A stretch of 29,039 bases of DNA from RBG-13-66-14 sp964436465 (GTDB taxonomy: Bacteria; RBG-13-66-14): assembly GCA_964436465.1 (NCBI GenBank), contig CAYTCV010000018.1, positions 1 through 29,039 on the forward strand. Direction: 5' to 3'. Of this stretch, positions 6,678 to 13,587 are shown one piece after another. The first letter of the stretch is position 1, and each line of letters opens with the position of its first letter. Under the pieces are notes generated by a model. It did not search any database. It was not told the origin of the DNA and saw nothing but the letters and a program-made list of their open reading frames with translations. The position numbers were made by a program, and so were the translations under genes.

Positions 6678-7492
6678 GACGGCTCGCCCCTCTGGCGGGT
6701 ATGCTGGTCCTGCTCGGCTGCGCCAATGAGCCCGAACCTCCGCCGGGTTGCGCCTTTGCCAAGGCGTTGCCCTCGGAGGATTTTTACGCCCTGGCGTTCC
6801 GGACGCTGGGCGACCCGGAGCGGGGCCCGGAGCTGGCCGCGCTCAACCGGGTGGACGAAGGCGCGCGTCCCTCGGAGCTCGCGGGGTTGGTCGTGCCCGC
6901 CGGTTCGAATACCGACCAGCCGCCGTCCTACGATACGCTGGAGGAGGGAGGCGGGGAGGAGGCGTGGCTCGCGGCGTCCCGCTTCGTAGACCGCGGGGAT
7001 ATCGAGGGCGCGGCGGCGTTCCTGGAATCGGCCCTGCGGGAGAACCCCTACCGGGCGCGTCTGCGCTTTCTGCTGGGTCTGCTGCGTTTCCGTCTCGGGG
7101 AGGCCTGGCGCGCCGAGGTTCAGCTCCGGGCGGCGGCGTACCTGACCCCGACCGACGCCCGGCCGCATCTGGCGCTGGCGCTCCTCCTCGTCGCGCTGGA
7201 CCGGGGGGAGGAGGCCGGGCGGGAGCTGTCGGTGGCGCTGGCGCTGGACCCGACGGACGACCGCGCCTGGGCGGCGGCCGCACTCCTGGCCGAGGCGCGG
7301 GGCGACATGAAGGAGGCGGCCTTCCTCTTGGATGAGTTCCTGCGTCTCGGTCCCGGCTTCGGTCCCGAACGGGAGGTTTTCGGGGACATGGCCGGGCTCA
7401 TCGAAGGCGGGCTGGACCCGCTGGACCCCGCCTGGCGGTCGGGGCGCCTCCCCGTTCCCGACCCCCGTGACCCGGTCCTCGACCCGCCGTAG
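6674..7492 (+). CDS. Lipoprotein with LysM-like domain and TPR repeats
   Basis: A 272-residue putative lipoprotein. It begins with a TTG codon that overlaps the upstream TGA (TTGA). From there the sequence MRRLAPLAGMLVLLGC is a textbook lipoprotein signal with lipobox LLGC and lipidated C16. Residues 36-76 (FYALAFRTLGDPERGPELAALN...GLVVPAG) resemble a LysM peptidoglycan-binding domain. Residues 95-228 form three to four TPR-type helical pairs (DRGDIEGAAAFLESALRENP, LRAAAYLTPTDARPHLALALLLVALDRGEEAG, AEARGDMKEAAFLLDEFLRLGP). The tail is Pro/Asp-rich. It is likely an envelope scaffold or assembly protein anchored by lipid and bound to murein. No exact family is recognised. Its coupling to a hydrolase gene is unexplained. 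Confidence 0.75.
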   Translation: MRRLAPLAGMLVLLGCANEPEPPPGCAFAKALPSEDFYALAFRTLGDPERGPELAALNRVDEGARPSELAGLVVPAGSNTDQPPSYDTLEEGGGEEAWLAASRFVDRGDIEGAAAFLESALRENPYRARLRFLLGLLRFRLGEAWRAEVQLRAAAYLTPTDARPHLALALLLVALDRGEEAGRELSVALALDPTDDRAWAAAALLAEARGDMKEAAFLLDEFLRLGPGFGPEREVFGDMAGLIEGGLDPLDPAWRSGRLPVPDPRDPVLDPP

Positions 7493-7530
7493 GGGTTTAA
7501 ATAGAGGTTGAAGCACATCACCTTGATGTA

Positions 7531-7558
7531 GGGCGGGGACTTTGGCCCCCGCCGTTTT
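7531..7558 (+). terminator. Terminator-like palindrome after the lipoprotein gene
   Basis: GGCGGGG (7532-7538) pairs with CCCCGCC (7547-7553) and is followed by GTTTTA. It is also a member of the dispersed GGGCGGGG/CCCCGCCC family, so termination may be a secondary use. Confidence 0.4.
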
Positions 7559-7595
7559 ACCCCTCATCCTATCCCTCTCCCACGGGGAGAGGGAT
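7558..7595 (-). repeat. Dispersed palindromic repeat, inverted copy
   Basis: On the minus strand this reads TATCCCTCTCCCC-GTG-GGAGAGGGATA and then GGATGAGGGGTA, the same architecture as the units at 66-150 and 28988-29027 with several base changes. It lies between convergent genes. Confidence 0.65.
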
Positions 7596-7601
7596 AAACG
7601 C

Positions 7602-7628
7602 GGGCCGACCTAAAGGTCGGCCCCTACG
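7602..7628. repeat. Perfect 9-bp palindrome followed by CCCCTACG
   Basis: GGGCCGACC (7602-7610) and GGTCGGCCC (7615-7623) form a perfect stem with a TAAA loop. The CCCCTACG that closes it is shared with the palindrome at 1-30. It sits between convergent genes and could act as a bidirectional transcription barrier, although there is no T run. Confidence 0.5.
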
Positions 7629-7684
7629 TCATGCGTCTACCAACCGCATTTCACTCCCCACCGGCCCCCGGTTCCCCCGGGACC

Positions 7685-8407
7685 CTACACGGCCTCGATG
7701 ATGGAGCCGCAGGTGGAGCAGCGGGTTTTCTTCCCCGTCAGCTTGGTGATATTGCCGCAGTTCACGCAGAGGGTGTAGCCGGGCGGCAGGTCGGTCTCGG
7801 CGCCCGTCTGCAACTGCCGGTTCCGCTCGCGGATGGACTGGGCGATTTCGGAGAGCTTGCTCTTCGATTTGTCCCGGCTCTCCTGACGCCGGGTCGTTTT
7901 CTCCTCTTCCGTGTATTCCACGCCTTCTTCCGAATACAGCGCGCCTTCCCGCGGCTCGCTTTCTTTCTCGACGGGCACGATTTCGGACTTTATCTTCCGC
8001 ATGCGCCGGGCCATGATTTTACTGACCGCCCGGCGGTGCTCTTCCTCGTCCATCGTAGGCGCCTGGTTGGTCTCGAAGGTCGTCTCCGAATCGGCGTTTG
8101 CCTCGCCGGTTTCGAGGTTGTAGCGGTACGGCCGGTGGGACGACGAGGAGACGGGGGAGGACGCGGGCCGGGAGCCCGAGGATGAGCCGCCGCCCTGCGC
8201 GGCCTTCCTGGCGTTCTTCGCCGCTCGGGTGATGATGGGGACGACGACGAAGATGAGGATGAGCGGGATGAGGAAGCCGGGAAGGAAATCGCCGTCCCCG
8301 CCGGCGACGAGGAAGGACACCACGCCGCCGACCGCGACGAGCACGAGGACGCCGGTGACTATTCCGATGTTGCAGCCGGTGTTCTGGGTGTTGGGGGTCA
8401 GGGGCAT
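7685..8407 (-). CDS. Membrane protein with C-terminal zinc ribbon, function unknown
   Basis: A 240-residue protein I do not recognise. Two hydrophobic segments (about 13-36 and 41-60) anchor it in the membrane. They are followed by a Ser/Gly-rich linker (72-91), a long charged and probably helical region (120-200), and a C-terminal zinc ribbon CVNC...CSTC (C214, C217, C230, C233). The topology puts the ribbon either in the cytoplasm or in the periplasm; positive residues after TM2 (RAAKNARKAA) favour the cytoplasm. The ATG at 8407 lacks a good Shine-Dalgarno sequence. The gene has its own strong promoter (8437-8465) and is insulated by two terminators upstream. The zinc-ribbon tail resembles the one added to YidC at 3785-5920. 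Confidence 0.7.
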   Translation of the reverse strand: MPLTPNTQNTGCNIGIVTGVLVLVAVGGVVSFLVAGGDGDFLPGFLIPLILIFVVVPIITRAAKNARKAAQGGGSSSGSRPASSPVSSSSHRPYRYNLETGEANADSETTFETNQAPTMDEEEHRRAVSKIMARRMRKIKSEIVPVEKESEPREGALYSEEGVEYTEEEKTTRRQESRDKSKSKLSEIAQSIRERNRQLQTGAETDLPPGYTLCVNCGNITKLTGKKTRCSTCGSIIEAV

Positions 8408-8436
8408 GGTTCAAGGGTATGAAGAGGTTCGGGTGG

Positions 8437-8465
8437 ATTATAGGCCGTTCGCCGATGCATGGCAA
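8437..8465 (-). promoter_or_regulatory. Strong promoter of the zinc-ribbon membrane protein
   Basis: The minus strand reads TTGCCA, a 17-base spacer, then TATAAT: a consensus -10 and a five-of-six -35. The leader would be about 22 bases. Confidence 0.8.
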
Positions 8466-8473
8466 GCCCCCAT

Positions 8474-8495
8474 AAAAAAGAGGGGCCGGCTCCTC
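8474..8495 (-). terminator. Second terminator downstream of the C25 protease gene
   Basis: On the minus strand GAGGAG-CCGG-CCCCTC (one mismatch) is followed by six T residues (8479-8474). It backs up the stronger terminator at 8539-8566 and lies just upstream of the next promoter. Confidence 0.5.
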
Positions 8496-8538
8496 GACGC
8501 GAGAGCTTCGGCATGCGGGCGGCGTCGGGGATGCCCGG

Positions 8539-8566
8539 AAAAAAGAGGAGCCCCGGAGGGCTCCTC
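8539..8566 (-). terminator. Strong terminator of the C25 protease gene
   Basis: On the minus strand GAGGAGCCC-TCCG-GGGCTCCTC is a perfect 9-bp stem followed by TTTTTT. It begins 20 bases after the protease stop codon. Confidence 0.92.
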
Positions 8567-8585
8567 ACGGTTGGCAGTTCGGAAT

Positions 8586-11174
8586 TTACCGGGCGACGAC
8601 CAGCCTGGTGGTCAGGGTCCCGTCGGCGGTGACCAGCCGGGCGATGTACACCCCGGCCGGCGTTCCGGTCGCGTCCCAGGCCACCGTGTGGCGGCCGGCG
8701 GCCAGCTCACCCGACGCGGGCGTAGCCACCCGGCGGCCGGCGATGTCGTAGACCGAAAGCTCGACCGCGCCGGTCTGTGCCAGGGCGACGTCGAAGTGGA
8801 CGACGGCCGAGGCCGGGTTGGGGTAGGCCGCGGAGAGGGTCGTCCGGGAAATCTCCCCGAGGGCGGAGACGCTCACCGGGCCGAAACGCACCGCGGTGCC
8901 GTCGCCCGCGACCAGCTCGAGGTAGTAGTCGTTGGACCCGCGGGCCTCGCGGTCCAGATAGCGGCCGCGCGCCTGCGGGACCAGGGTGTCCGGGTTGAGC
9001 CGGTCCGAGCCGCGGTAGAGATTGACGCCGACCAGGTCGCCGGTATCCTCCAGGCGCCAGGACAGGAGCACGCCGTCCTCCCCGGCCGCGCCGGTGAATT
9101 CTGTCACGTCGGCGTTCACGTCGTCGTCCACCGTCGTGGCGCCCTCGAAGGGCCATCCGTTCTGGGCGGTGACGGTGACGTGCATCTGGCCGGGCTCGGA
9201 GGCGTCGGGGTAGAGGATGACCTGGCCGCCGGGACCGGTCCTGTCGGCCACGTGGCAGTCGTCTTCTTTGTAGAGGCAGACGAGGGCGCCCTCGACCGGC
9301 GAGCCGTCGGCGGTGACGTTCACGGTGAAGCCGCCGTGGCTCCAATGGCTGGGGTACTGCACATCGAGGTCCGACATCTCATCGGTCCAGCCCACGGCCT
9401 CGTTGGGACCCAGGACGGTGTTCTCGTAGATACCCCAGCGGTAGTACACGTTGCCGCCCTTGGCGGCGGGGATGAAGTAGTTCTTCATATCGGCCAGGGC
9501 GTAGCCGAAGTTGGTCTTGCCCTCGTTGAACATACTGCAGAAGTACTGCTGGTCGATGTTGTCGCTGGGGCCGAATCCGGCCCCGCCGGGGGAGTACCAG
9601 CCGTAGCGCGAGTTCATGACGGTGGCGACCATCCCGCCCGCCGGAGCCAGGACCAGCTGCTCGGCGAAGCACTGGTAGCGGTCGAAGCCGCCGCACATGC
9701 AGCCGATGGAGTTCATCCAGCCGAGCTTATCGCCGTTGGTCAGGGCGTAGGCGTCCGAGCCGGACATGTTGTCGGGGCCGGTGCCGATGATGGAGTAGTT
9801 GGCGTGGGCGCAGTGGTTGACGACGGCGCAGTTGCCGGCGTTCATCTGGGCGATGACGGCGGCGCGGCTGATGGTGCCGAATTTCTCGTAGAGCTTGGTG
9901 ACGGGGTCGAACTGCGTCGGCAGGTAGAGCAGGTCCACGCGGTCCTTGGCGTCGCCGCCCGGAGTGTAGGAGTCCAGGTAGGCCCCCAGGAAGAGGGCGT
10001 CGGTGGTGTGGCCCGCCGGAATCTCCTTTTCGTAGGTCAGGGTCTTGGACACCACGGTGTCCACGAAGTCCGGCGTCATCACGGGATAGCGGGAGACGTA
10101 GACGTCGGGGAACATGTCGGGGTTGTCGGCGGGCCACTCGCCCCAGTATCCGTCCCCGTCGAGGTTCCACGTTCCGTCCAGGTCGGAGAAGTAGAGGTCG
10201 CAGGGGATGAGCTGGTCGTCCTCGGAGCAGCCGCTGATGACCACGTACCCCCGGCGCTCCTTGAGAAAGCTGCAGTCCCCGCCCAGGACCACCCACTGGG
10301 TGGACCAGTTTTCGTAGGCGTCGATGATGAAGTTGCGGATGCGCTCGGCGTTGTCCACACCCGAGTAGTTGGCGGTGATGTACTCCGTGGTGACGATGGC
10401 CGTGGTGTAACCCTTCAAGAGTTTCCAGTCCCTCAGGGGCTCGAAGCTTTCTACGAAGGCCTCCGGGGTGATGAGCACCCACTCGGCGGTGTCGCCGAAG
10501 TCGGGCTGGTTCACGGTCGGCTCGGGATGGGGGGCCCCGGTGAAGGTCGGCTCGACCACCGGCACGCTCACGTGAACGTCCCAGGGATTGAGGACCATGC
10601 TCTGGATTTTTGCCAGGCCCTGCTCCGCCACCTGCCGCGTCACCCGGTTGGGGACGCGCACCTCGTAGGACAGCGGCTCGGTCGTGATTTCAAACTCGAT
10701 GCGGGTGATGACCGAGAGCTTGCCCGAGGCCGGCTCGTAGATGAAGGGGCTGAACTGGGCCGCGGCCACGCCGAAGCCCGAGATGTTACCGCCCCCGGCG
10801 GCCGTCAGCGGGACGGCGGGATAGGGGTCGGAGGAGGAATAAATTTCGTCGTCGAAAACCGCCCGGAACTCGACGGGCTTACTCACCGGCTGCGGGGTGT
10901 TGGCCGGCATGACCACGTAGACCCCCGGCAACTCCTGGACGGTGTAGTCCGTCACCGTTACCTCGGCGGCGCCCAGGCCCGCCGGCACGCTGATGAACAG
11001 CGGGATGGTGGGCAGCATCGGCACGCCCTCATCGGTCGGGTACAGGCCCTCGCCCACCGAGGGGATGATGTAACCCTCGCTCTCGACGAGCTGGATGAGG
11101 TCGGGGTTGACCTGGTAGCTGTAGGCCAGCGCGAGGGCGGGGAGGAGCAAAGTCAATATAGCCAGCTTACGCAA
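8586..11174 (-). CDS. Secreted C25 (gingipain-like) cysteine protease with type IX sorting tail
   Basis: An 862-residue exported protease of the gingipain family. In order: signal peptide 1-18; a propeptide-like region to about 225; the C25 catalytic domain at about 230-590; an Ig/fibronectin-like section at about 615-770; and a C-terminal FlgD-like/Por-secretion-type tail at 781-862 (AYPNPASAVVHFDV...YDIAGRRV...GVYIARL). The probable catalytic His is H457 (NHCAHAN) and the nucleophile C492 (SIGCMCGGF). The active-site strand is cysteine-rich (C492, C494, C502). I chose the TTG start at 11174 because AGGAGG stands just before it and the signal peptide begins there; the longer frame would start inside the -35 box. 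It has its own promoter and terminator. No type IX secretion genes are in the window. Confidence 0.88.
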   Translation of the reverse strand: MRKLAILTLLLPALALAYSYQVNPDLIQLVESEGYIIPSVGEGLYPTDEGVPMLPTIPLFISVPAGLGAAEVTVTDYTVQELPGVYVVMPANTPQPVSKPVEFRAVFDDEIYSSSDPYPAVPLTAAGGGNISGFGVAAAQFSPFIYEPASGKLSVITRIEFEITTEPLSYEVRVPNRVTRQVAEQGLAKIQSMVLNPWDVHVSVPVVEPTFTGAPHPEPTVNQPDFGDTAEWVLITPEAFVESFEPLRDWKLLKGYTTAIVTTEYITANYSGVDNAERIRNFIIDAYENWSTQWVVLGGDCSFLKERRGYVVISGCSEDDQLIPCDLYFSDLDGTWNLDGDGYWGEWPADNPDMFPDVYVSRYPVMTPDFVDTVVSKTLTYEKEIPAGHTTDALFLGAYLDSYTPGGDAKDRVDLLYLPTQFDPVTKLYEKFGTISRAAVIAQMNAGNCAVVNHCAHANYSIIGTGPDNMSGSDAYALTNGDKLGWMNSIGCMCGGFDRYQCFAEQLVLAPAGGMVATVMNSRYGWYSPGGAGFGPSDNIDQQYFCSMFNEGKTNFGYALADMKNYFIPAAKGGNVYYRWGIYENTVLGPNEAVGWTDEMSDLDVQYPSHWSHGGFTVNVTADGSPVEGALVCLYKEDDCHVADRTGPGGQVILYPDASEPGQMHVTVTAQNGWPFEGATTVDDDVNADVTEFTGAAGEDGVLLSWRLEDTGDLVGVNLYRGSDRLNPDTLVPQARGRYLDREARGSNDYYLELVAGDGTAVRFGPVSVSALGEISRTTLSAAYPNPASAVVHFDVALAQTGAVELSVYDIAGRRVATPASGELAAGRHTVAWDATGTPAGVYIARLVTADGTLTTRLVVAR

Positions 11175-11235
11175 GATTCCTCCTGCGGATTGGTGGGATG
11201 TTCGATTTTCGCGGAGAAGATATGCGAACAAAGAA

Positions 11236-11264
11236 CCGATAGCAGAAAAAAACCCCGTAGTCAA
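11236..11264 (-). promoter_or_regulatory. Promoter of the C25 protease gene
   Basis: The minus strand reads TTGACT, a 17-base spacer, then TATCGG. The -35 matches five of six positions; the -10 has only the leading TAT. Predicted start near 11229 with a leader of about 55 bases. Confidence 0.5.
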
Positions 11265-11271
11265 GTGGAGA

Positions 11272-12036
11272 TTACCCCGGCGGGCTGACGACGGCCGCGG
11301 GGGCCGTCAGAAAGGCGTTCCCGGGAAGGAACCGGAGTATGGCTTCCGGCACCCCGTCCGGCGTCCCCCCGAACCGCCGGTAGCCCTGCACGGCGCTGGC
11401 GACGAACGTCTCGCTCGGCGGCCGGCCCAGCTCGATGAGTCGGGCGATGAGCTGGAGCTCGCAGCGGTAGACCAGGAGGTTCTCGTAGTCCGAGTATGTC
11501 ACCTCCACGGTAGAGTAGGCGTGGGGCAGGGTGTGCAGCGTCTCGTGGTAGGCCAGGCAGTAGAGGTCGGAGGGATTGGAAACGGCCGCGGAGCCGATGG
11601 GCCGCAGGTAAATCTGGCAGACGAGCTCGCCGGTGGCGGGGTCCTCCTTGAAGGGGCTGCAACTCCCCAGGTTCACCCAGTGGCTGAATCCGGGATTGTT
11701 CTCCAGGGCGGAATCGTCCCCCACGGTGATTCTGACCTGCCGCTTGCCGGCGGCGGCGACCAGCCGGAGGGGCGGCAGTTTCAGGATGGAACGGGCCAGG
11801 CCCTCGTACTTTTCGGGCTCGGGGAGATTCTCGGTGGCGTAGAGGTTGCCCGTGAGGACCACGTCGGTCTTGGATTCCGTGGTATGGGTGAGTTCCTTGG
11901 CGTAGAGGTGGCCCGCCATCCACAGCACGGCGACCAGCAGGGCGATGAAAACCCCCTGCCGCGCCCGGTGCCGGGCGAGGAGGCGGGTCAGCTTCCACAG
12001 GGGGTCCTTCCCGCGCTCTTTCTTCTTCACCGCCAC
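11272..12036 (-). CDS. Single-pass membrane protein with HExxHxxxH motif, possible zinc peptidase
   Basis: A 254-residue protein of no family I recognise. A basic N-terminus (KKKERGK, RHRAR) and one hydrophobic segment at about 29-46 predict an N-in, C-out anchor, with about 205 residues in the periplasm. Residues 159-172 read YCLAYHETLHTLPH: HExxH at 164-168 with a further His at 172, which looks like a metallopeptidase zinc site inside a helix. Downstream acidic residues (E178, D183, E185, E193) could supply a third ligand. There are four extracytoplasmic cysteines (126, 140, 160, 192). The start is GTG with AGGAGG five bases upstream, from its own strong promoter. It lies 97 bases upstream of the secreted C25 protease on the same strand, which suggests but does not prove a shared role in surface proteolysis. 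Confidence 0.65.
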   Translation of the reverse strand: MAVKKKERGKDPLWKLTRLLARHRARQGVFIALLVAVLWMAGHLYAKELTHTTESKTDVVLTGNLYATENLPEPEKYEGLARSILKLPPLRLVAAAGKRQVRITVGDDSALENNPGFSHWVNLGSCSPFKEDPATGELVCQIYLRPIGSAAVSNPSDLYCLAYHETLHTLPHAYSTVEVTYSDYENLLVYRCELQLIARLIELGRPPSETFVASAVQGYRRFGGTPDGVPEAILRFLPGNAFLTAPAAVVSPPG

Positions 12037-12063
12037 CCCGGCCTCCTATTCCGATGCGCACCC

Positions 12064-12092
12064 ATTATATCCCCGTCGGGCGGTTATTTCAA
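12064..12092 (-). promoter_or_regulatory. Strong promoter of the HExxH membrane protein
   Basis: The minus strand reads TTGAAA, a 17-base spacer, then TATAAT. The -35 box overlaps the stop codon of coaX. Predicted start near 12057. Confidence 0.82.
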
Positions 12093-12826
12093 AGCTCCGC
12101 CGCCACCCGGGCGCAACCCTCCAGGACGGCGAAGGGGCGGACGGAAGCTTTCGGATAAGCCGCGGCGTACCTCGGCGCGTCTCCGCCGTGGAAGAGCAGC
12201 GGCAGCCGATTCAACGGTCGGCCGAGGTAATCGGCGAAGGCCGCGAGGAGTTGCGCCACGGCCGCCTCGACCTGGACTCGGGCGCCCAGGCGCATACACC
12301 TCTCGGTGGTGGAGCCGAAGGCCGCGTCCGGCGGCGCGTCGGCCGGTTCCAGTCGCGGCAGGGTTCCCAGTTTCCCCAATCCCGCCAGGATGAGCCCCTC
12401 GCCGGCCAGAATCGCGCCCCCGGCGAACACCGGTTCGCCGCCCCGGACCCGCACCAGGTCCACGGTCACCGCGGTCCCGCAGCCCACCGCGGCGACGGGC
12501 GCGCCGAGTATTCCCACCGCGGCGTGGGCCGCCAGCACCCGGTCGTCGCCGAGCCCCTCCCCGTACTCGATTGCCAGGGGGCACCTCTCCCGGGCGTTCA
12601 CCGGTTCGATTCCCTGTTTGTCCAGCCGGGCCCGCAGCGCCTCGAACGCCGACGGATGGGTGGAGACGCCCAGGGCGCTTTCTATGCCCTCGAATCCGTC
12701 GAGCGCCGTAGCGGGGTCGGCGGCGAAAACCGCCGCGTCGAACACGCGGACCGGCCCCAGTACGCCCTCGGTGACGCGGGCGAGCTTGACCCGGGAGTTG
12801 CCAACATCGAAAACAAGATATACCAT
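12089..12826 (-). CDS. coaX: Type III pantothenate kinase
   Basis: Phosphorylates pantothenate in the first step of CoA synthesis and belongs to the ASKHA superfamily. The phosphate-binding motif DVGNSRVK is at 7-14. A GCGTAVTVDLV segment and GGAILAGEGLILAGL are the other CoaX hallmarks. The 245-residue length is usual. CoaX enzymes need a monovalent cation and are insensitive to CoA feedback (family knowledge). The ATG at 12826 has no Shine-Dalgarno sequence, and a -10-like TATGCT ends only seven bases before it, so the mRNA may be leaderless. It is divergent from elbB. Confidence 0.93.
   Translation of the reverse strand: MVYLVFDVGNSRVKLARVTEGVLGPVRVFDAAVFAADPATALDGFEGIESALGVSTHPSAFEALRARLDKQGIEPVNARERCPLAIEYGEGLGDDRVLAAHAAVGILGAPVAAVGCGTAVTVDLVRVRGGEPVFAGGAILAGEGLILAGLGKLGTLPRLEPADAPPDAAFGSTTERCMRLGARVQVEAAVAQLLAAFADYLGRPLNRLPLLFHGGDAPRYAAAYPKASVRPFAVLEGCARVAAEL
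12798..12826 (+). promoter_or_regulatory. Promoter of elbB, inside the coaX start
   Basis: TTGCCA, a 17-base spacer and TACCAT. The -10 box covers the coaX start codon on the other strand, so the two divergent promoters would interfere. Predicted start near 12833, about 39 bases before the elbB ATG. Confidence 0.45.
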
Positions 12827-12832
12827 GGGCAC

Positions 12833-12861
12833 AGCATAGCAACCGCGGGATTTTCCCACAA
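12833..12861 (-). promoter_or_regulatory. Promoter of coaX, possibly giving a leaderless mRNA
   Basis: The minus strand reads TTGTGG, a 17-base spacer, then TATGCT. Seven bases after the -10 lies the A of the coaX ATG (12826). The promoter also covers the elbB leader. Confidence 0.45.
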
Positions 12862-12871
12862 GGAGGAAAAA

Positions 12872-13534
12872 ATGCCGAAGAAGGTAGCGGTAATCCTTTC
12901 CGGCTGCGGCGTCAAGGACGGGGCCGAAATCCACGAGGCCGCCTGCGCCCTGTTGGCGATAAAAAACGCCGGCGCCGACTACGTCTGCTTCGCCCCGAAC
13001 AAGCCCCAGCACGACGTGGTGGACCACCTCAAATCCGCCCCCACCGGCGAGCGCCGCAACGTGCTCGTCGAGTCCGCTAGAATAGCCCGGGGCGACATCC
13101 GCGACCTGGCCTCGTTCAAGGCCGCCGAGTTCGACGCCCTGGTCATCCCCGGCGGATTCGGCAGCGCCAAGAACCTCTCCGACTACGCCTTCAAGGGCGC
13201 CGCCGCCGTGCCGGACCCCGGTTTCGCCGCCGCGGTCAAGGCCATGCACGCCGCGGGCAAGCCGGTGGGAGCCATCTGCATCACCCCCGCCGCGGTGGCC
13301 AGCGTCTTCCGGGGCACCGGCGTCTCGCCCACCCTCACCATCGGCACCGACCCCGGCACCGCCGCCGACATCGAGGCCATGGGCTCCCGGCACGTCAAAT
13401 GCCCCCCCACGGACTGCGTGGTGGACGAGGCGAACAAAATCGTCAGCACCCCGGCCTACATGTCGGCCGCCCACATCGGCGAGGTGTATGCGGGGATTTC
13501 CAAGCTGGTCAACGAGGTCCTGCGCCTGGCGTGA
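12872..13534 (+). CDS. elbB: ElbB-family DJ-1/PfpI-like protein
   Basis: A 220-residue member of the ElbB branch of the DJ-1/PfpI superfamily, annotated in other bacteria as isoprenoid-biosynthesis or glyoxalase-like protein. Reported activity is weak glyoxalase or deglycase; the physiological role is unsettled. Diagnostic segments are LSGCGVKDGAEIHEA (9-23), ERRNVLVESARIARG (60-74), VIPGGFGSAKNLSDYAFKGA (91-110) and ICITPA with the nucleophile-elbow C136. AAGGAGGAAAAA precedes the ATG. The next gene, a radical SAM protein, starts 53 bases later on the same strand with no terminator between, so co-transcription is likely. Confidence 0.9.
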   Translation: MPKKVAVILSGCGVKDGAEIHEAACALLAIKNAGADYVCFAPNKPQHDVVDHLKSAPTGERRNVLVESARIARGDIRDLASFKAAEFDALVIPGGFGSAKNLSDYAFKGAAAVPDPGFAAAVKAMHAAGKPVGAICITPAAVASVFRGTGVSPTLTIGTDPGTAADIEAMGSRHVKCPPTDCVVDEANKIVSTPAYMSAAHIGEVYAGISKLVNEVLRLA

Positions 13535-13587
13535 GCCCGATGTGGCGCGAAACGGGGCGAGTCCCCCTTTCATCCGCGAGGAGCCGC

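Noticed and set aside
8229..11288. A 1019-codon open frame on the plus strand
   Set aside because: It is antisense to the C25 protease and the zinc-ribbon gene, and its translation is low-complexity (Gly/Val/His/Arg-rich) without motifs. Long antisense frames are expected at this G+C content.
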